DNA of 64,000 nt. Source: Alkalicoccus halolimnae. GTDB lineage: Bacteria; Bacillota; Bacilli; Bacillales; Salisediminibacteriaceae. The position numbers and the translations under genes are program-made. Below, piece by piece: positions 25,941-35,013 of the stretch. The stretch spans positions 3,630,898 through 3,694,897 of the forward strand of contig NZ_CP144914.1 in the NCBI RefSeq assembly GCF_008014775.2, written 5' to 3'. Below the pieces are notes generated by a model. It saw only the letters and a program-made list of their open reading frames with translations. It did no database searches and had not been told where the DNA came from. Every line of letters begins with the position of its first letter. Within the stretch, counting starts at the first letter, position 1.

Positions 25941-27164
25941 TTGAGAGAATCCTTTTCCCTGAACCGCACGTTTGAATCTCTGGAAGAATTCGTCGATACG
26001 GTGAGCGGCCGCCTGCAGTGTCCGGTAACGATGGAGGATGCCAACCACCATCTGCTCGCCTACAGCTCCCATGCAGGGGAAACAGATGAAGCCCGGGTGG
26101 CAACGATCATCGGCCGCCGCGTGCCGGAAAAAGTTATCAATAAATTCTGGAAGGAAGGCATTATCCCGAAGCTCAATCAGCAGGATGAGCCGCTCGTTAT
26201 TCCCCCGATTGAAGATATCGGACTCGGCCGCCGCGTCGCCGCCGCCATCCGAAGAAAAGGGGAGGTGCTCGGCTACCTCTGGGTCATTGATACATACAGC
26301 CGTCTCACTGAAGAGGATCTGGAAGACCTGCAGTTTGCAGCTTCCAAAGCGGCTCATCAGCTTCTCCAGATGAGCCGCCAGCGGCGGAAGCGGGAAAAAA
26401 GCCGCGAAGAACTGCTCTGGCAGATGCTTACCGGTGAAGCGGGGACACATGAGGACATCATCCGTCAGCTTTCTGAAATTGGCATCCGCACCGACCTTCC
26501 GCTTGCAGTCATTGTTTTCCGTTTTGAGCAGATCGACGAAGCACACTATCAGAAACTCGCCTATGCAGCAAAAACGACACAGAAGCTGCATGTTTTAATC
26601 GATACGCGGGACGATGAGCAGGCAGTGCTTCTCGTCGCTCCCCATCATCACGATACATACGAAGCATCAGCGCTTCAGTTTACGGAAACGCTCCTTGCAC
26701 GTATGCCTGAAAAGCGTGGCATCTGGTCGGGATGCGGCTCCGCCTGCAGCAACTATGAAGGTATTGAAGAAAGTTTCCATGAGGCTCAGCGAACCGCCGA
26801 ACTGAAACAGAAACATCCCGATGCTCTTCAGGGAGTCCGCTTTTACAAAGAGCTCGGTATTTTCCGCTACGTGACGCTGCTGGAGGAGACCGGTAAACTG
26901 GAACAGCTGCCGCTTCCGCCGTCTCTGCTTACACTTGCTTCCTACGACCGCGAGAACAACGCCCATATGATCGATACTCTGGAAAAATACCTCGCCTTCG
27001 ACGGAAGTGTGGCCGAAACAGCCCGGGCTCTGCATGTACACGTCAATACGCTCGGCTACCGGCTCCGCCGTATGGAGGAAATAGCCGGAATCAGTCTGAA
27101 AAATCCAGCGCAGAAAGCCGGACTTTATCTGGATCTGCAGCTGTTCCGCAACAGGCTTTGTTGA
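25941..27164 (+). CDS. adeR: PucR/CdaR-type activator, likely of alanine dehydrogenase
   Basis: 407 aa. An N-terminal GAF/PucR-like sensor part (about 10-140), a GGDEF-like middle domain and a C-terminal HTH_30 domain (DGSVAETARALHVHVNTLGYRLRRMEE region, last 60 residues). TTG start with AAGGAGG nine bases before it. Its place directly upstream of ald matches B. subtilis adeR (yukF), which activates ald in response to alanine. Family is certain from the C-terminal helix-turn-helix; the target is inferred from position. Confidence 0.85.
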   Translation: MRESFSLNRTFESLEEFVDTVSGRLQCPVTMEDANHHLLAYSSHAGETDEARVATIIGRRVPEKVINKFWKEGIIPKLNQQDEPLVIPPIEDIGLGRRVAAAIRRKGEVLGYLWVIDTYSRLTEEDLEDLQFAASKAAHQLLQMSRQRRKREKSREELLWQMLTGEAGTHEDIIRQLSEIGIRTDLPLAVIVFRFEQIDEAHYQKLAYAAKTTQKLHVLIDTRDDEQAVLLVAPHHHDTYEASALQFTETLLARMPEKRGIWSGCGSACSNYEGIEESFHEAQRTAELKQKHPDALQGVRFYKELGIFRYVTLLEETGKLEQLPLPPSLLTLASYDRENNAHMIDTLEKYLAFDGSVAETARALHVHVNTLGYRLRRMEEIAGISLKNPAQKAGLYLDLQLFRNRLC

Positions 27165-27267
27165 TTTCCACAAACGTAAAGCATGGATTTCAATTTTCCG
27201 CACAATGCGCCTCTTCTCTCTTCTCGTTTATACTCACGTTAGATAAACACAGAGGAGGAATTGTATT

Positions 27268-28392
27268 ATGATCATCGGCGTACCAAAAGAACTGAAGAAC
27301 AGTGAAAACCGGGTCGCAACCACTCCAGCGGGCGTTATGACGCTAACCGAACAGGGGCACCGCGTCCTTGTCGAAACAGAAGCAGGGCTTGGAAGCGGCT
27401 TTACGGACCATGACTACGAAGCAGCCGGCGCAGAAATGACCGCTTCTGCAGCGGACGTCTGGGAACGCGCAGAGATGGTGATGAAGGTGAAAGAACCGCT
27501 AGCAGAAGAATACGGCTATTTCCGTGAAGGACTTATTCTCTTCATGTACCTGCACCTTGCTGCTGAACCCGAGCTTGCCAAAGCGCTCACAGAAAGCGGC
27601 GTTACGGCCGTGGCGTATGAAACGGTGGAAGTTAACGGTGCGCTCCCTCTGCTTACCCCGATGAGTGAAGTTGCAGGGCGCATGGCTTCCCAGATCGGAG
27701 CACAGTTCCTCGAAAAGCAGAAGGGCGGCAAAGGGATTCTTCTTTCCGGTATTCCCGGCGTCAAACGTGGAAAAGTGACGATTATCGGTGGTGGAGTCGT
27801 CGGAACAAACGCGGCAAAAATCGCCATCGGTCTCGGTGCGGATGTAACGATGATTGACCTCAGCGCCGACCGTCTTCGCCAGCTGGACGATCAGTTCGGC
27901 GGGGATATTCAGACACTCATGTCGAACCCGCTCACAATTGCGGAAGCAGTGAAAGAATCGGATCTCCTTATCGGAGCCGTGCTCATTCCAGGGGCCAAAG
28001 CGCCGAAGCTCGTCACAGAAGAAATGATACAGTCTATGTCCGAAGGCTCTGTCGTAGTCGATGTCGCCATTGATCAGGGCGGTATTATCGAAACAGTTGA
28101 CCGCATTACGACACATGAAGATCCAACGTATACGAAACACGGAGTTGTGCATTATACGGTAGCCAATATGCCTGGAGCTGTGCCGCGCACGTCGACGATC
28201 GGCCTCACGAACGTGACGATGCCCTACGCTCTGCAGATAGCCGGTAAAGGTATTCACAAGGCTGCTTCGGAAAACACGGCACTTGCCAAAGGCATCAATA
28301 CCGCGAGCGGCTGCATCACGTATGCTGCCGTTGCCCGCGACCTCGGCTATCCTCTTGTTTCTCTGGAAGAAGCAATGATGCACCACGCCTGA
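27268..28392 (+). CDS. ald: Alanine dehydrogenase
   Basis: 374 aa. [17 protein letters not shown], with catalytic-site residues R15, K75 and H96 at the positions known for this family, and the NAD loop [17 protein letters not shown]. It reversibly deaminates L-alanine to pyruvate and ammonium with NAD+; in Bacillus it serves alanine use and sporulation. Strong ribosome site AGAGGAGG. The 103-bp gap after adeR has a -10 TATACT without a good -35, as expected for an activated promoter. Confidence 0.96.
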   Translation: MIIGVPKELKNSENRVATTPAGVMTLTEQGHRVLVETEAGLGSGFTDHDYEAAGAEMTASAADVWERAEMVMKVKEPLAEEYGYFREGLILFMYLHLAAEPELAKALTESGVTAVAYETVEVNGALPLLTPMSEVAGRMASQIGAQFLEKQKGGKGILLSGIPGVKRGKVTIIGGGVVGTNAAKIAIGLGADVTMIDLSADRLRQLDDQFGGDIQTLMSNPLTIAEAVKESDLLIGAVLIPGAKAPKLVTEEMIQSMSEGSVVVDVAIDQGGIIETVDRITTHEDPTYTKHGVVHYTVANMPGAVPRTSTIGLTNVTMPYALQIAGKGIHKAASENTALAKGINTASGCITYAAVARDLGYPLVSLEEAMMHHA

Positions 28393-28400
28393 TAAACGAT

Positions 28401-28437
28401 AAAAAAAGCCTGCCGGATGTTTTCCGGCAGGCTTTTC
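28401..28437. terminator. Bidirectional terminator between ald and hydrolase
   Basis: AAAGCCTGCCGG and CCGGCAGGCTTT form a 12-bp stem with T runs on both strands, six bases from the hydrolase stop. Confidence 0.92.
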
Positions 28438-28442
28438 GGTGC

Positions 28443-29243
28443 TTAAATAAGCTTTAAAAGTTCCTCGTTTAATTTTTGTCTCTCGTCGTAGATCAGACCG
28501 TGACCGCTTTCTTCAAAAGGAATCAGTTCCACGTTCGGAATTGTGCGTTCCAGTTCTTCTGCAAAACCGAATTCGCAGATCTCATCTTTCTTTCCGTGCA
28601 TGACCGTCGTACGTACGTTAATGTTGTATACTTCATCGCGGAGATCTTCGTCACGCAGAGCTTCCAGGGAGGCGAGCGTTGCATACTCGGACGCTTCAAG
28701 ACCCATTCGCAGCTGCTTATCTGCTACGTCCTGCGGCACGTCTGTTGCAAAGAAGTTCTTACCGAATTCCTTCAGTGCCTGCTCGCGGTTATCTTCAATC
28801 GCATGCTTCAGCTGTTCCACGTCTTCTTCTTCCATCCCCATTTCGTATCCCTGGCGCTTCATGAAGCTCGGTGCTGCTGCTCCGAGCAGAATCAGGCGTT
28901 CCAGCTTTTCGTCTGCGTAGGTGGAAGCGAAACGGATCGCAATCGCTCCGCCCATGGAAAAGCCGGCAAGATAATAGGAATCAAGATCGAGCTGATGAAT
29001 GACCTGTTTTACATCCTGTGCCATTTCATCATAGGAATAAGACGTTTTCGGCTTGTCAGACTGACCATAGCCCCGCAGATCAATACCGATATAACGGTAG
29101 CCGCGTGCAGACAGCTCCTCTTTCTGATACTGGAACATTTCCTGGTTAAGGGGCCAGCCGTGAATAAAAACGATCGGTTTTCCTTCTCCGATATCCTCTA
29201 CAAATAATTTTACGTCATCCTGCATCTGCAGTTGGTGTGCCAT
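28443..29243 (-). CDS. Alpha/beta-fold hydrolase
   Basis: 266 aa. Nucleophile elbow GFSMGG with Ser96, the acid in MHGKKDEI (Asp about 222) and His in ESGHGL near the C-terminus complete the triad. HGW at 28-30 forms the oxyanion-hole loop. It resembles non-haem chloroperoxidase/esterase-like hydrolases; the substrate is unknown. Single gene. A GTTTAA-N14-GGAAAT element upstream might be a weak sigma-B promoter. Confidence 0.87.
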   Translation of the reverse strand: MAHQLQMQDDVKLFVEDIGEGKPIVFIHGWPLNQEMFQYQKEELSARGYRYIGIDLRGYGQSDKPKTSYSYDEMAQDVKQVIHQLDLDSYYLAGFSMGGAIAIRFASTYADEKLERLILLGAAAPSFMKRQGYEMGMEEEDVEQLKHAIEDNREQALKEFGKNFFATDVPQDVADKQLRMGLEASEYATLASLEALRDEDLRDEVYNINVRTTVMHGKKDEICEFGFAEELERTIPNVELIPFEESGHGLIYDERQKLNEELLKLI

Positions 29244-29281
29244 AGTAAAAATCTCCTTTCGCTCTTCTATCTGTACAATCT

Positions 29282-29307
29282 ATTTCCATTTACGGGTGTC
29301 TTTAAAC
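29282..29307 (-). promoter_or_regulatory. Weak sigma-B-like promoter before the hydrolase
   Basis: Minus strand GTTTAA-N14-GGAAAT. The -35 is perfect for sigma-B, the -10 differs at two positions from GGGTAT. Position is 39-64 bases before the start codon. Confidence 0.3.
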
Positions 29308-29450
29308 ATCGGCCGTCTTTAAAACTGCTGAACGGTCTTTTCCATACTTTAAGCCGGCTGCGGAAATCGGAACTATCGCCTCAACCATGATATTCCGGCC
29401 ATGCTCTTTCGCTGTCAGCGGGCAGCTGGTCATTGTCTCCAGTCAAGCCT

Positions 29451-29476
29451 GTTAGCCATTTCACTAAAAAGGGTAC
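29451..29476 (+). promoter_or_regulatory. Sigma-B-like promoter before the photolyase-type gene
   Basis: GTTAGC-N14-GGGTAC, three mismatches to GTTTAA-N14-GGGTAT in total, 40 bases from the start codon. Spacing is the same as at the catalase promoter. Confidence 0.4.
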
Positions 29477-29515
29477 ATCATACGTATAAAGAACCCGGAA
29501 AGGAGTGTGGCGATC

Positions 29516-31027
29516 GTGCAGGTAGTCTGGTTTAAACGGGATTTACGGCTGGGGGATCACCGGCCGCTCACAGAAGCAGTGAAGCAGGGAGGGCCGGTGC
29601 TGCTTCTCTACGTCATGGAACCGAGTATATGGCAGGCGGGCGACCTTTCCAAACGGCACGCCCGTTTCGTATATGAAAGCTTAAGCGAGCTCCAGCAGGA
29701 AGTGAGAAAGATCGGAGGAGAACTTTACACAGCAGTCGGAGAAATGGAGCCCATACTTGAATTTATTTACCAGGCCGCCGGTGCTTTTTCGCTCTATGCG
29801 CATGAGGAGCATGGCACTCCGCATACCTTTTCACGTGACCGGAGTGTCCGGAAATGGATGAAGACCCGTCAGCTTGGTTTTTATGAATATCCTCCCTTCG
29901 GTGTCACCCGTGGACTCGGGAAACGCAGTGATTTCCCGGAGCGGTGGAAGAATTTTATGCAGCAGTCTATTCTGCCCGTACCCGGCCGTCTGCCTCCACC
30001 CTCTCCCAATCAGCTGCCCGGAAATGTGAAAGCTTCTCTTTCTCCTCTTACCCGTGTGGAAGTTCCTGGTGAACTGCTCCGCTATGGGCAGGAAGGAGGG
30101 ATGAGCCAGGCCGATGCTGCGCTTGACTCTTTTTTAAACAGCCGCTTTGTTCATTATCAAAAACATATCTCCAAACCGCTCGCTTCGTCGACTTCCTGCA
30201 GCCGCCTCTCACCTTATCTCGCATGGGGAAATATTTCACTGCGGAGCGTCTACCAGCAGACGCTTCATAGAAGAAGCTCTGCTTCCTCCTATGAAAGCAG
30301 CCAGCTGGACCAGTTTCTTTCCCGTCTGCACTGGCACTGTCATTTTATTCAGCGTCTGGAGGATGAGCCCCGTCTTGCTCTTGAGAATATGAATCGTGCT
30401 TTCGACAGCGTGCGCACAGCATGGGACGAAGAGCTTTACCAAAAATGGCTCACCGGCACAACCGGCATTCCCTTGATTGATGCTTCAATGCGCAGCCTGC
30501 ACCGTACCGGCTGGATCAATTTCCGCTCCCGGGCGATGCTCGTGTCTTTCGTCTGTAATACTCTGCTGCTCGACTGGAAAAGACCCGCAGATGATCTCGC
30601 GAAGTTGTTTCTGGATTATGAACCGGGAATTCATTTCAGTCAGATGCAGATGCAGGCCGGAACGACCGGATTTAATACGATCCGCATTTATAATCCAGTT
30701 AAACAGGGAAAGGATCATGATCCGGAAGGCCGTTTTATCCGCAGATATGTAAAAGAGCTGGAACACGTTTCGGATACCTTCATTCATGAGCCGTGGAAAG
30801 ATCCGGCTTTCTTCTACAGCAGCTATCCAGGACCGGTCGTTGATGTATTGAAAGCAAACCGACGTGCAAGGGAAGTTCTCTGGTCGGTTAAGCAGTCGGA
30901 AGAAGGTGAAAAACAGACTGAGAAACAGTTTGCAAAGCATTCGGTCCGCCGGACGGAAAACAGAAAAAAAAGAGACAAGCCTGCATTTAAGCAGCTGTCT
31001 CTATTCGAAGAGGATGATTTCTCTTAG
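29516..31027 (+). CDS. Cryptochrome/photolyase-family flavoprotein
   Basis: 503 aa from GTG 29516 (AAAGGAG ten bases before); an in-frame GTG at 29507 is only one base from that site. N-terminal Rossmann antenna domain (VVWFKRDLRLGDH), then the FAD domain with TGIPLIDASMRSLHRTGW and GTTGFNTIRIYNPVKQG. The FAD-domain order is as in bacterial deoxyribodipyrimidine photolyases and cryptochrome-like proteins. Likely uses blue light to repair UV-damaged DNA; a signalling role cannot be excluded. The C-terminal about 60 residues are Lys/Glu-rich and end QLSLFEEDDFS, a PCNA/clamp-like QxxLF peptide. Confidence 0.88.
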   Translation: MQVVWFKRDLRLGDHRPLTEAVKQGGPVLLLYVMEPSIWQAGDLSKRHARFVYESLSELQQEVRKIGGELYTAVGEMEPILEFIYQAAGAFSLYAHEEHGTPHTFSRDRSVRKWMKTRQLGFYEYPPFGVTRGLGKRSDFPERWKNFMQQSILPVPGRLPPPSPNQLPGNVKASLSPLTRVEVPGELLRYGQEGGMSQADAALDSFLNSRFVHYQKHISKPLASSTSCSRLSPYLAWGNISLRSVYQQTLHRRSSASSYESSQLDQFLSRLHWHCHFIQRLEDEPRLALENMNRAFDSVRTAWDEELYQKWLTGTTGIPLIDASMRSLHRTGWINFRSRAMLVSFVCNTLLLDWKRPADDLAKLFLDYEPGIHFSQMQMQAGTTGFNTIRIYNPVKQGKDHDPEGRFIRRYVKELEHVSDTFIHEPWKDPAFFYSSYPGPVVDVLKANRRAREVLWSVKQSEEGEKQTEKQFAKHSVRRTENRKKRDKPAFKQLSLFEEDDFS

Positions 31028-31089
31028 TTTTACCCTGTTGATAAGTGTTATAGCGCAGCTTCCCCACAGGTTATCCCCGGGTCATAAAG

Positions 31090-31501
31090 TTATCCACAAA
31101 AACTATCCACATATACACAGGGCATGTAGCGTTATAGTATGTTCCCTTTTTATTGGAGAATATGATTTTTCAAGCAACTCATTTTTTATTTTGTTCGTAT
31201 TATAAACTTCTGCTTATAAGTTTCCACAAACCCTGTGGATGACTGTGTATAACTTTGTGGGTAAACTAGGAGGTTTTTCCTTCATTGACGTTATACTCCG
31301 CACGTTCCCCGCAGATAAAGCAGACCTGTTCTGCCGCTTGAGCAGCGTTGATTAAATCGAGTTCCGGAGGCGGTGCACCGTCCTCGAGTACTTCTTCCAA
31401 TGCTTCTTCAATATGTTCCTTACAGCTGTAAACCATGCTATCTCTCCTTCAAAGTTATCCACTGTGGATAAGATTTCTCATTACTTATTGGCTGTGGACA
31501 G
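31090..31501. promoter_or_regulatory. DnaA-box cluster outside oriC
   Basis: Nonamers within one base of TTATCCACA: 31090 (+, perfect), 31103 (+), 31234 (-), 31244 (-, TTATACACA), 31256 (-), 31455 (+), 31463 (-, perfect). Weaker seven-of-nine sites extend the row at both ends. The boxes flank the small yyzF-like gene and its start. The two at 31455 and 31463 are inverted and share one base. Clusters of this kind titrate DnaA or make its target promoters respond to replication. Confidence 0.8.
31266..31436 (-). CDS. yyzF: CxxH/CxxC small metal-site protein (YyzF type)
   Basis: 56 aa: MVYSCKEHIEEALEEV, an acidic linker, then VCFICGERAEYNV. Cys5-x-x-His8 and Cys39-x-x-Cys42 would bind one zinc. 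Start ATG follows AGGAGAG. Small proteins of this exact layout sit next to htrC in Bacillus and are of unknown function. Both ends lie inside the DnaA-box cluster, so DnaA could affect its expression. Confidence 0.85.
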   Translation of the reverse strand: MVYSCKEHIEEALEEVLEDGAPPPELDLINAAQAAEQVCFICGERAEYNVNEGKTS

Positions 31502-31768
31502 TATATCACAATCAACTTTCTTGCAGACAGTTATTATGGGGATAACTAAAACAGCTGAACTTTATCTTCCGTTCCATGGAGTCACTTCGCTGCAACTCAA
31601 CAGGCTTACACTGAAAAAGTAATCTTCATTCAATAAGCTGCAGTTAACACAGTCTTTAACAGAGACACCCATGCTAATATTTTTGCACTATGAAGCATGA
31701 AAACGGCCTTTCCCTCTATAAAGGTAGAATCAATATTGTTCGAGAAGGGTTTTTTAAGAGGAGGCAGA

Positions 31769-31957
31769 TGCTGCCCCGTCTTTTTACCGTAAGCTGGAGG
31801 GCCCATGGGGCGACTCCGGGGCGATCAAGGACGAGCCCCACTCCGCACGACCGCAGGGAGGACGGGATTAGCTGAAGCCGGCCCGCCCGGAAAGCGTCCC
31901 CATGGAAACGAAAGCGCACGTTCACCGATTTTCTACTTTATTTTCAAGGTAGCCGAA
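31769..31957 (-). repeat. Dispersed intergenic repeat, family 1, inverted long copy
   Basis: CGTAAGCTGGAGGGCCCATG, GGGGCGATCAAGGACGAGCC, GACCGCAGGGAGGACGGGAT, GGCCCGCCCGGAAAGCGTCC and TTTCTACTTTATTTTCAAGG: the reverse complement of the copy at 2735, nearly full length. It lies in the 31437-32045 gap; 31502-31768 shows nothing recognisable. Confidence 0.75.
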
Positions 31958-32013
31958 TAAAAAAAGCCGGGAAGGCTGCCTGAATAAATCTTTCATGGCA
32001 GTTTTCCCAGCTT
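31956..32013 (-). terminator. Terminator of htrC
   Basis: AAGCTGGGAAAACTGCC and GGCAGCCTTCCCGGCTT pair with one mismatch and a G-U pair around a 16-base loop; TTTTTTTAT follows on the minus strand. Confidence 0.8.
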
Positions 32014-32045
32014 CGGTACATCTGAACGTTATATCGTTTATATGA

Positions 32046-33266
32046 TTAAAATACTTCCTCTGCAAGAACAATGGAAGTTGTCTGCAGCTCCCCGTCACGG
32101 TAAAAGGTTACTTCCATCTCATCACCGATACCGACTTCCGAATACAGGAAGCGCCGAAGGTCATGTGCATCGCTGATTTCAGTATCTTCAAGCTCTACTA
32201 TAACGTCATCTTCCTGAAGACCGCCTTCTTCAGCCGGCGAACCGGGCTCCACTCCTTCAACATAAACCCCGCCTTTCACATCTTCCGGCAGACCAAGAGT
32301 ATTCTGCCAGTGATCGGAAGGGATTTCCTGCAGGGAGCGAAGGGCAATTCCCATCTGCGGACGCTGCACTTCACCGTACTGCTCCAGATCTTCGATTACA
32401 GGCATTGCGATTTCTGTCGGAATGGAAAAGCCGATCCCTTCCACTGCCTGCTGGGCAATTTTCATCGAATTAATACCGACGACTTCTCCCTGAATGTTAA
32501 CGAGAGCGCCGCCGCTGTTGCCTGGGTTAATGGCTGCATCTGTCTGCAGAACTTCCGCTTCCCAGTCCGGCTGGCCGTTGCCGCTCAGGTCTACAGGAAT
32601 GCTTCGTTCTGTAGCGCTGATAATTCCCAGAGTCACAGACCCTTCAAAAGCCAGCGGGTTACCAATAGCAATAGCCGGTTCTCCGGAGCGCAGCGTCCCG
32701 GAATTACCGAAATCGGCAATCGTCTCAATGCCCTCTGCATCGATGGTAAGGACAGCCAGATCAGTCAGAACATCTTCTCCGACAAACTCAGCGGGCACGC
32801 GCGAGCCGTCCGTCATCGTTACATCCACATCTGTATTTCCTTCAGCAGCCCCGTCAATGACATGCTGGTTCGTTACAACAAAAGCACGGTCTTCTTCAAT
32901 TTTATAGATAATGCCGGAGCCGGTGCCTTCTCCTCCGCCTTCAGGACCTCCGAAAGCGCCGGTACCGCCGACGTTCATGTTAACGATCCCAACAACCGCA
33001 TCCGAGACCCGGTCCACTGCTTCCGTGACATCAGAAGTCGTTTCCAGGCTGACAGATTCGATCTCCTGCTCTGCTTCCTGCTCTGAGGTCTCCTCCGTAT
33101 TCTCTCCGCTCCCTGAAGGGCTGACATCGTACGGTAAAAAACCACTGTCTGATAACACCGGTATAGCAAATACGACGAGCAGTCCTCCGAGCACCGCTCC
33201 TATAAAACCGAAAATGCCCGGACGGCTTCCGCTTTTTTTTCTGTCTGTTTGATCATAATATCCCAT
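32046..33266 (-). CDS. htrC: HtrA/DegP-type membrane serine protease
   Basis: 406 aa from ATG 33266 (GGGGAGG eight bases upstream; the frame continues to 33296 without a better start). One N-terminal membrane segment (GFIGAVLGGLLVVFAIPVL), an acidic linker, a trypsin-like domain with triad His in TNQHVIDG, Asp in LTDLAVL and Ser in GNSGGAL, and one C-terminal PDZ domain. It degrades or refolds damaged exported proteins. It sits downstream of the wal operon, the conserved Bacillus position (yycK). Confidence 0.93.
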   Translation of the reverse strand: MGYYDQTDRKKSGSRPGIFGFIGAVLGGLLVVFAIPVLSDSGFLPYDVSPSGSGENTEETSEQEAEQEIESVSLETTSDVTEAVDRVSDAVVGIVNMNVGGTGAFGGPEGGGEGTGSGIIYKIEEDRAFVVTNQHVIDGAAEGNTDVDVTMTDGSRVPAEFVGEDVLTDLAVLTIDAEGIETIADFGNSGTLRSGEPAIAIGNPLAFEGSVTLGIISATERSIPVDLSGNGQPDWEAEVLQTDAAINPGNSGGALVNIQGEVVGINSMKIAQQAVEGIGFSIPTEIAMPVIEDLEQYGEVQRPQMGIALRSLQEIPSDHWQNTLGLPEDVKGGVYVEGVEPGSPAEEGGLQEDDVIVELEDTEISDAHDLRRFLYSEVGIGDEMEVTFYRDGELQTTSIVLAEEVF

Positions 33267-33413
33267 TAAAAAAACCTCCCCTGTAATGGAAAACATCGAA
33301 ATAAGTCGAATTTATAACGCCATATGCCTATTTTATGAAATAAATACAGCAGCGTCTATTTAAATGATTCAACTTCGATAATTTTCCAAAATAAGCGGAA
33401 GGTTTTCCGTAAT

Positions 33414-34208
33414 TTATACCTCTCTCAAAACAGTCGGACGATCCGGATCCGTATCAAACAGCCGATAGTCCTCTCCTGCAGCGACACCTTCCATTTCCAG
33501 TGTCTGCTGAACTGTCATGCGGGCGAGGTCTTTCATGTTATTATCCTTGCTTAAATGGGCAAGATACACGTCCGCTTTTTTCCTGCGGACAATATCAGCG
33601 AGTGCCATGCCGGCATCTTCATTGGAAACATGTCCCTCATCACCGAGAATACGGCGCTTGACGTTCCAGGGGTAGCGCCCCATCCGCAGCATTCCAACAT
33701 CATGATTGGATTCAAAAATAAGCACATCCGCTTCCTCAGCGGCTCCAAGCATTCGTTCACTGACATAACCGGTATCCGTTAAAATGGTCAGTTTTTTCCC
33801 TTCATACATGAAGGAAAAAAACATCGGATCCGCTGCGTCATGTGATACGCTGAAGCTTTCTATATCCATATCTCCAAACGTCTGCAGCTTTTCATTTGCC
33901 CATAAAAACTTCTGCTCTTCCGGCACAGCACCGATTAACGTCTCCATCGCCTGCCACGTTTTTTCATTGGCATAGAGAGGGAGGCTGTACCTTCTGGCGA
34001 GAATACCGGCTCCTTTAATATGATCACTGTGTTCGTGGCTGACGAGTATGCCGTCGAGGCTGTGCAGATCAAGAGAAATTTCTCCCGCCAGCTTCTCGAT
34101 TTTTTTTCCTGACAGTCCTGCATCAACGAGGAGCCGCTGCGACGGGGTCTCGATGTAGATTGCATTTCCTGTGCTGCCGCTTGCGAGCACGCTGAACTTT
34201 AAACTCAT
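33414..34208 (-). CDS. walJ: Metallo-beta-lactamase-fold protein WalJ (YycJ)
   Basis: 264 aa from ATG 34208, with AAAGGAGG before it. [10 protein letters not shown] is the metal-binding HxHxDH motif; further ligands lie in [14 protein letters not shown] and LAHLSKDNN. YycJ/WalJ proteins are MBL-fold nucleases linked to cell-division control and DNA repair. Last gene of walR-walK-walH-walI-walJ; 13 bases after walI. Confidence 0.93.
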   Translation of the reverse strand: MSLKFSVLASGSTGNAIYIETPSQRLLVDAGLSGKKIEKLAGEISLDLHSLDGILVSHEHSDHIKGAGILARRYSLPLYANEKTWQAMETLIGAVPEEQKFLWANEKLQTFGDMDIESFSVSHDAADPMFFSFMYEGKKLTILTDTGYVSERMLGAAEEADVLIFESNHDVGMLRMGRYPWNVKRRILGDEGHVSNEDAGMALADIVRRKKADVYLAHLSKDNNMKDLARMTVQQTLEMEGVAAGEDYRLFDTDPDRPTVLREV

Positions 34209-34221
34209 GCAGGCTCCTCCT

Positions 34222-35013
34222 TTAACCAATTGTCTGTACTTCTCCGGTCATCGCATTAACAAAATAGTCTTCCTCGTCTATTGTAACCCGCCAGACCGGA
34301 GCGAAAATCTGGAAATTTGCATCGACTTCCAGCAGATTGTAATAGCCGAGCTCGGCACCCATTACCGTAGCTTCCGTACCGATTCCTGCGGAGGTGTCGT
34401 CGAGCAGAATATCGATTACTTCAAGCGGTGTGAGAAGCTCCTGTTCTTCCGCCTGTTCTACAATCGACATGTACGTCTGTTCATATGATACCACTTCATT
34501 ATCGTCATTGAGCTGCAGCTCCAGATGAAAATTTTCCCGTTCGTATTCATCGATCTTTTGTTCTTCAAACGTCTGATACAAACCGACAGTACCCTCTTCT
34601 TCATTGAAGGCGGCTACCTCGTATTCTTCCCCCCGGAATATATACTGCTCCAAAAAGCCTTCCATACTTGCTTCAAGGTTTGCCGGAACAAGACTGAAGG
34701 GAGAGTCAATTTCCGAGTAGATTCTTGTTTCATCAAGAAGTTCCGCCTGCTGGCCTTCGAGCGTCTGCTCCAGGAAAACATTTTGGAATGTACGGTGCAT
34801 ACCCGTAATTGGTCCTCCGGATACGTCCTGATTCAGGCTGCTGTCACTGATTTCAATTTCGATATTCTGATCATCGATTCTCGATTCCAGCTCGGGCATA
34901 GCAACCTGGCTCATCCGATCCTGATCCTGTTTTTCCGAAAGCTGATAGGCAAGGAAAATATTCAGCAGCATAAAGGTAACAATAAAAATCGTTTTCGTTT
35001 TACTCCAATCCAC
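34222..35013 (-). CDS. walI: WalK regulatory membrane protein WalI (YycI)
   Basis: 263 aa. One N-terminal membrane helix (about 7-26, [18 protein letters not shown]) and a large extracytoplasmic YycI domain ending with [18 protein letters not shown], a YPEB-like stretch. With WalH it binds and inhibits WalK in the membrane. Overlaps walH by 14 bases. Rich in Asp/Glu outside the membrane. Confidence 0.92.
   Translation of the reverse strand: MDWSKTKTIFIVTFMLLNIFLAYQLSEKQDQDRMSQVAMPELESRIDDQNIEIEISDSSLNQDVSGGPITGMHRTFQNVFLEQTLEGQQAELLDETRIYSEIDSPFSLVPANLEASMEGFLEQYIFRGEEYEVAAFNEEEGTVGLYQTFEEQKIDEYERENFHLELQLNDDNEVVSYEQTYMSIVEQAEEQELLTPLEVIDILLDDTSAGIGTEATVMGAELGYYNLLEVDANFQIFAPVWRVTIDEEDYFVNAMTGEVQTIG

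Noticed and set aside
27499..28386. Long minus-strand frame opposite ald
   Set aside because: Antisense by-product of codon bias; no start signal or motif.
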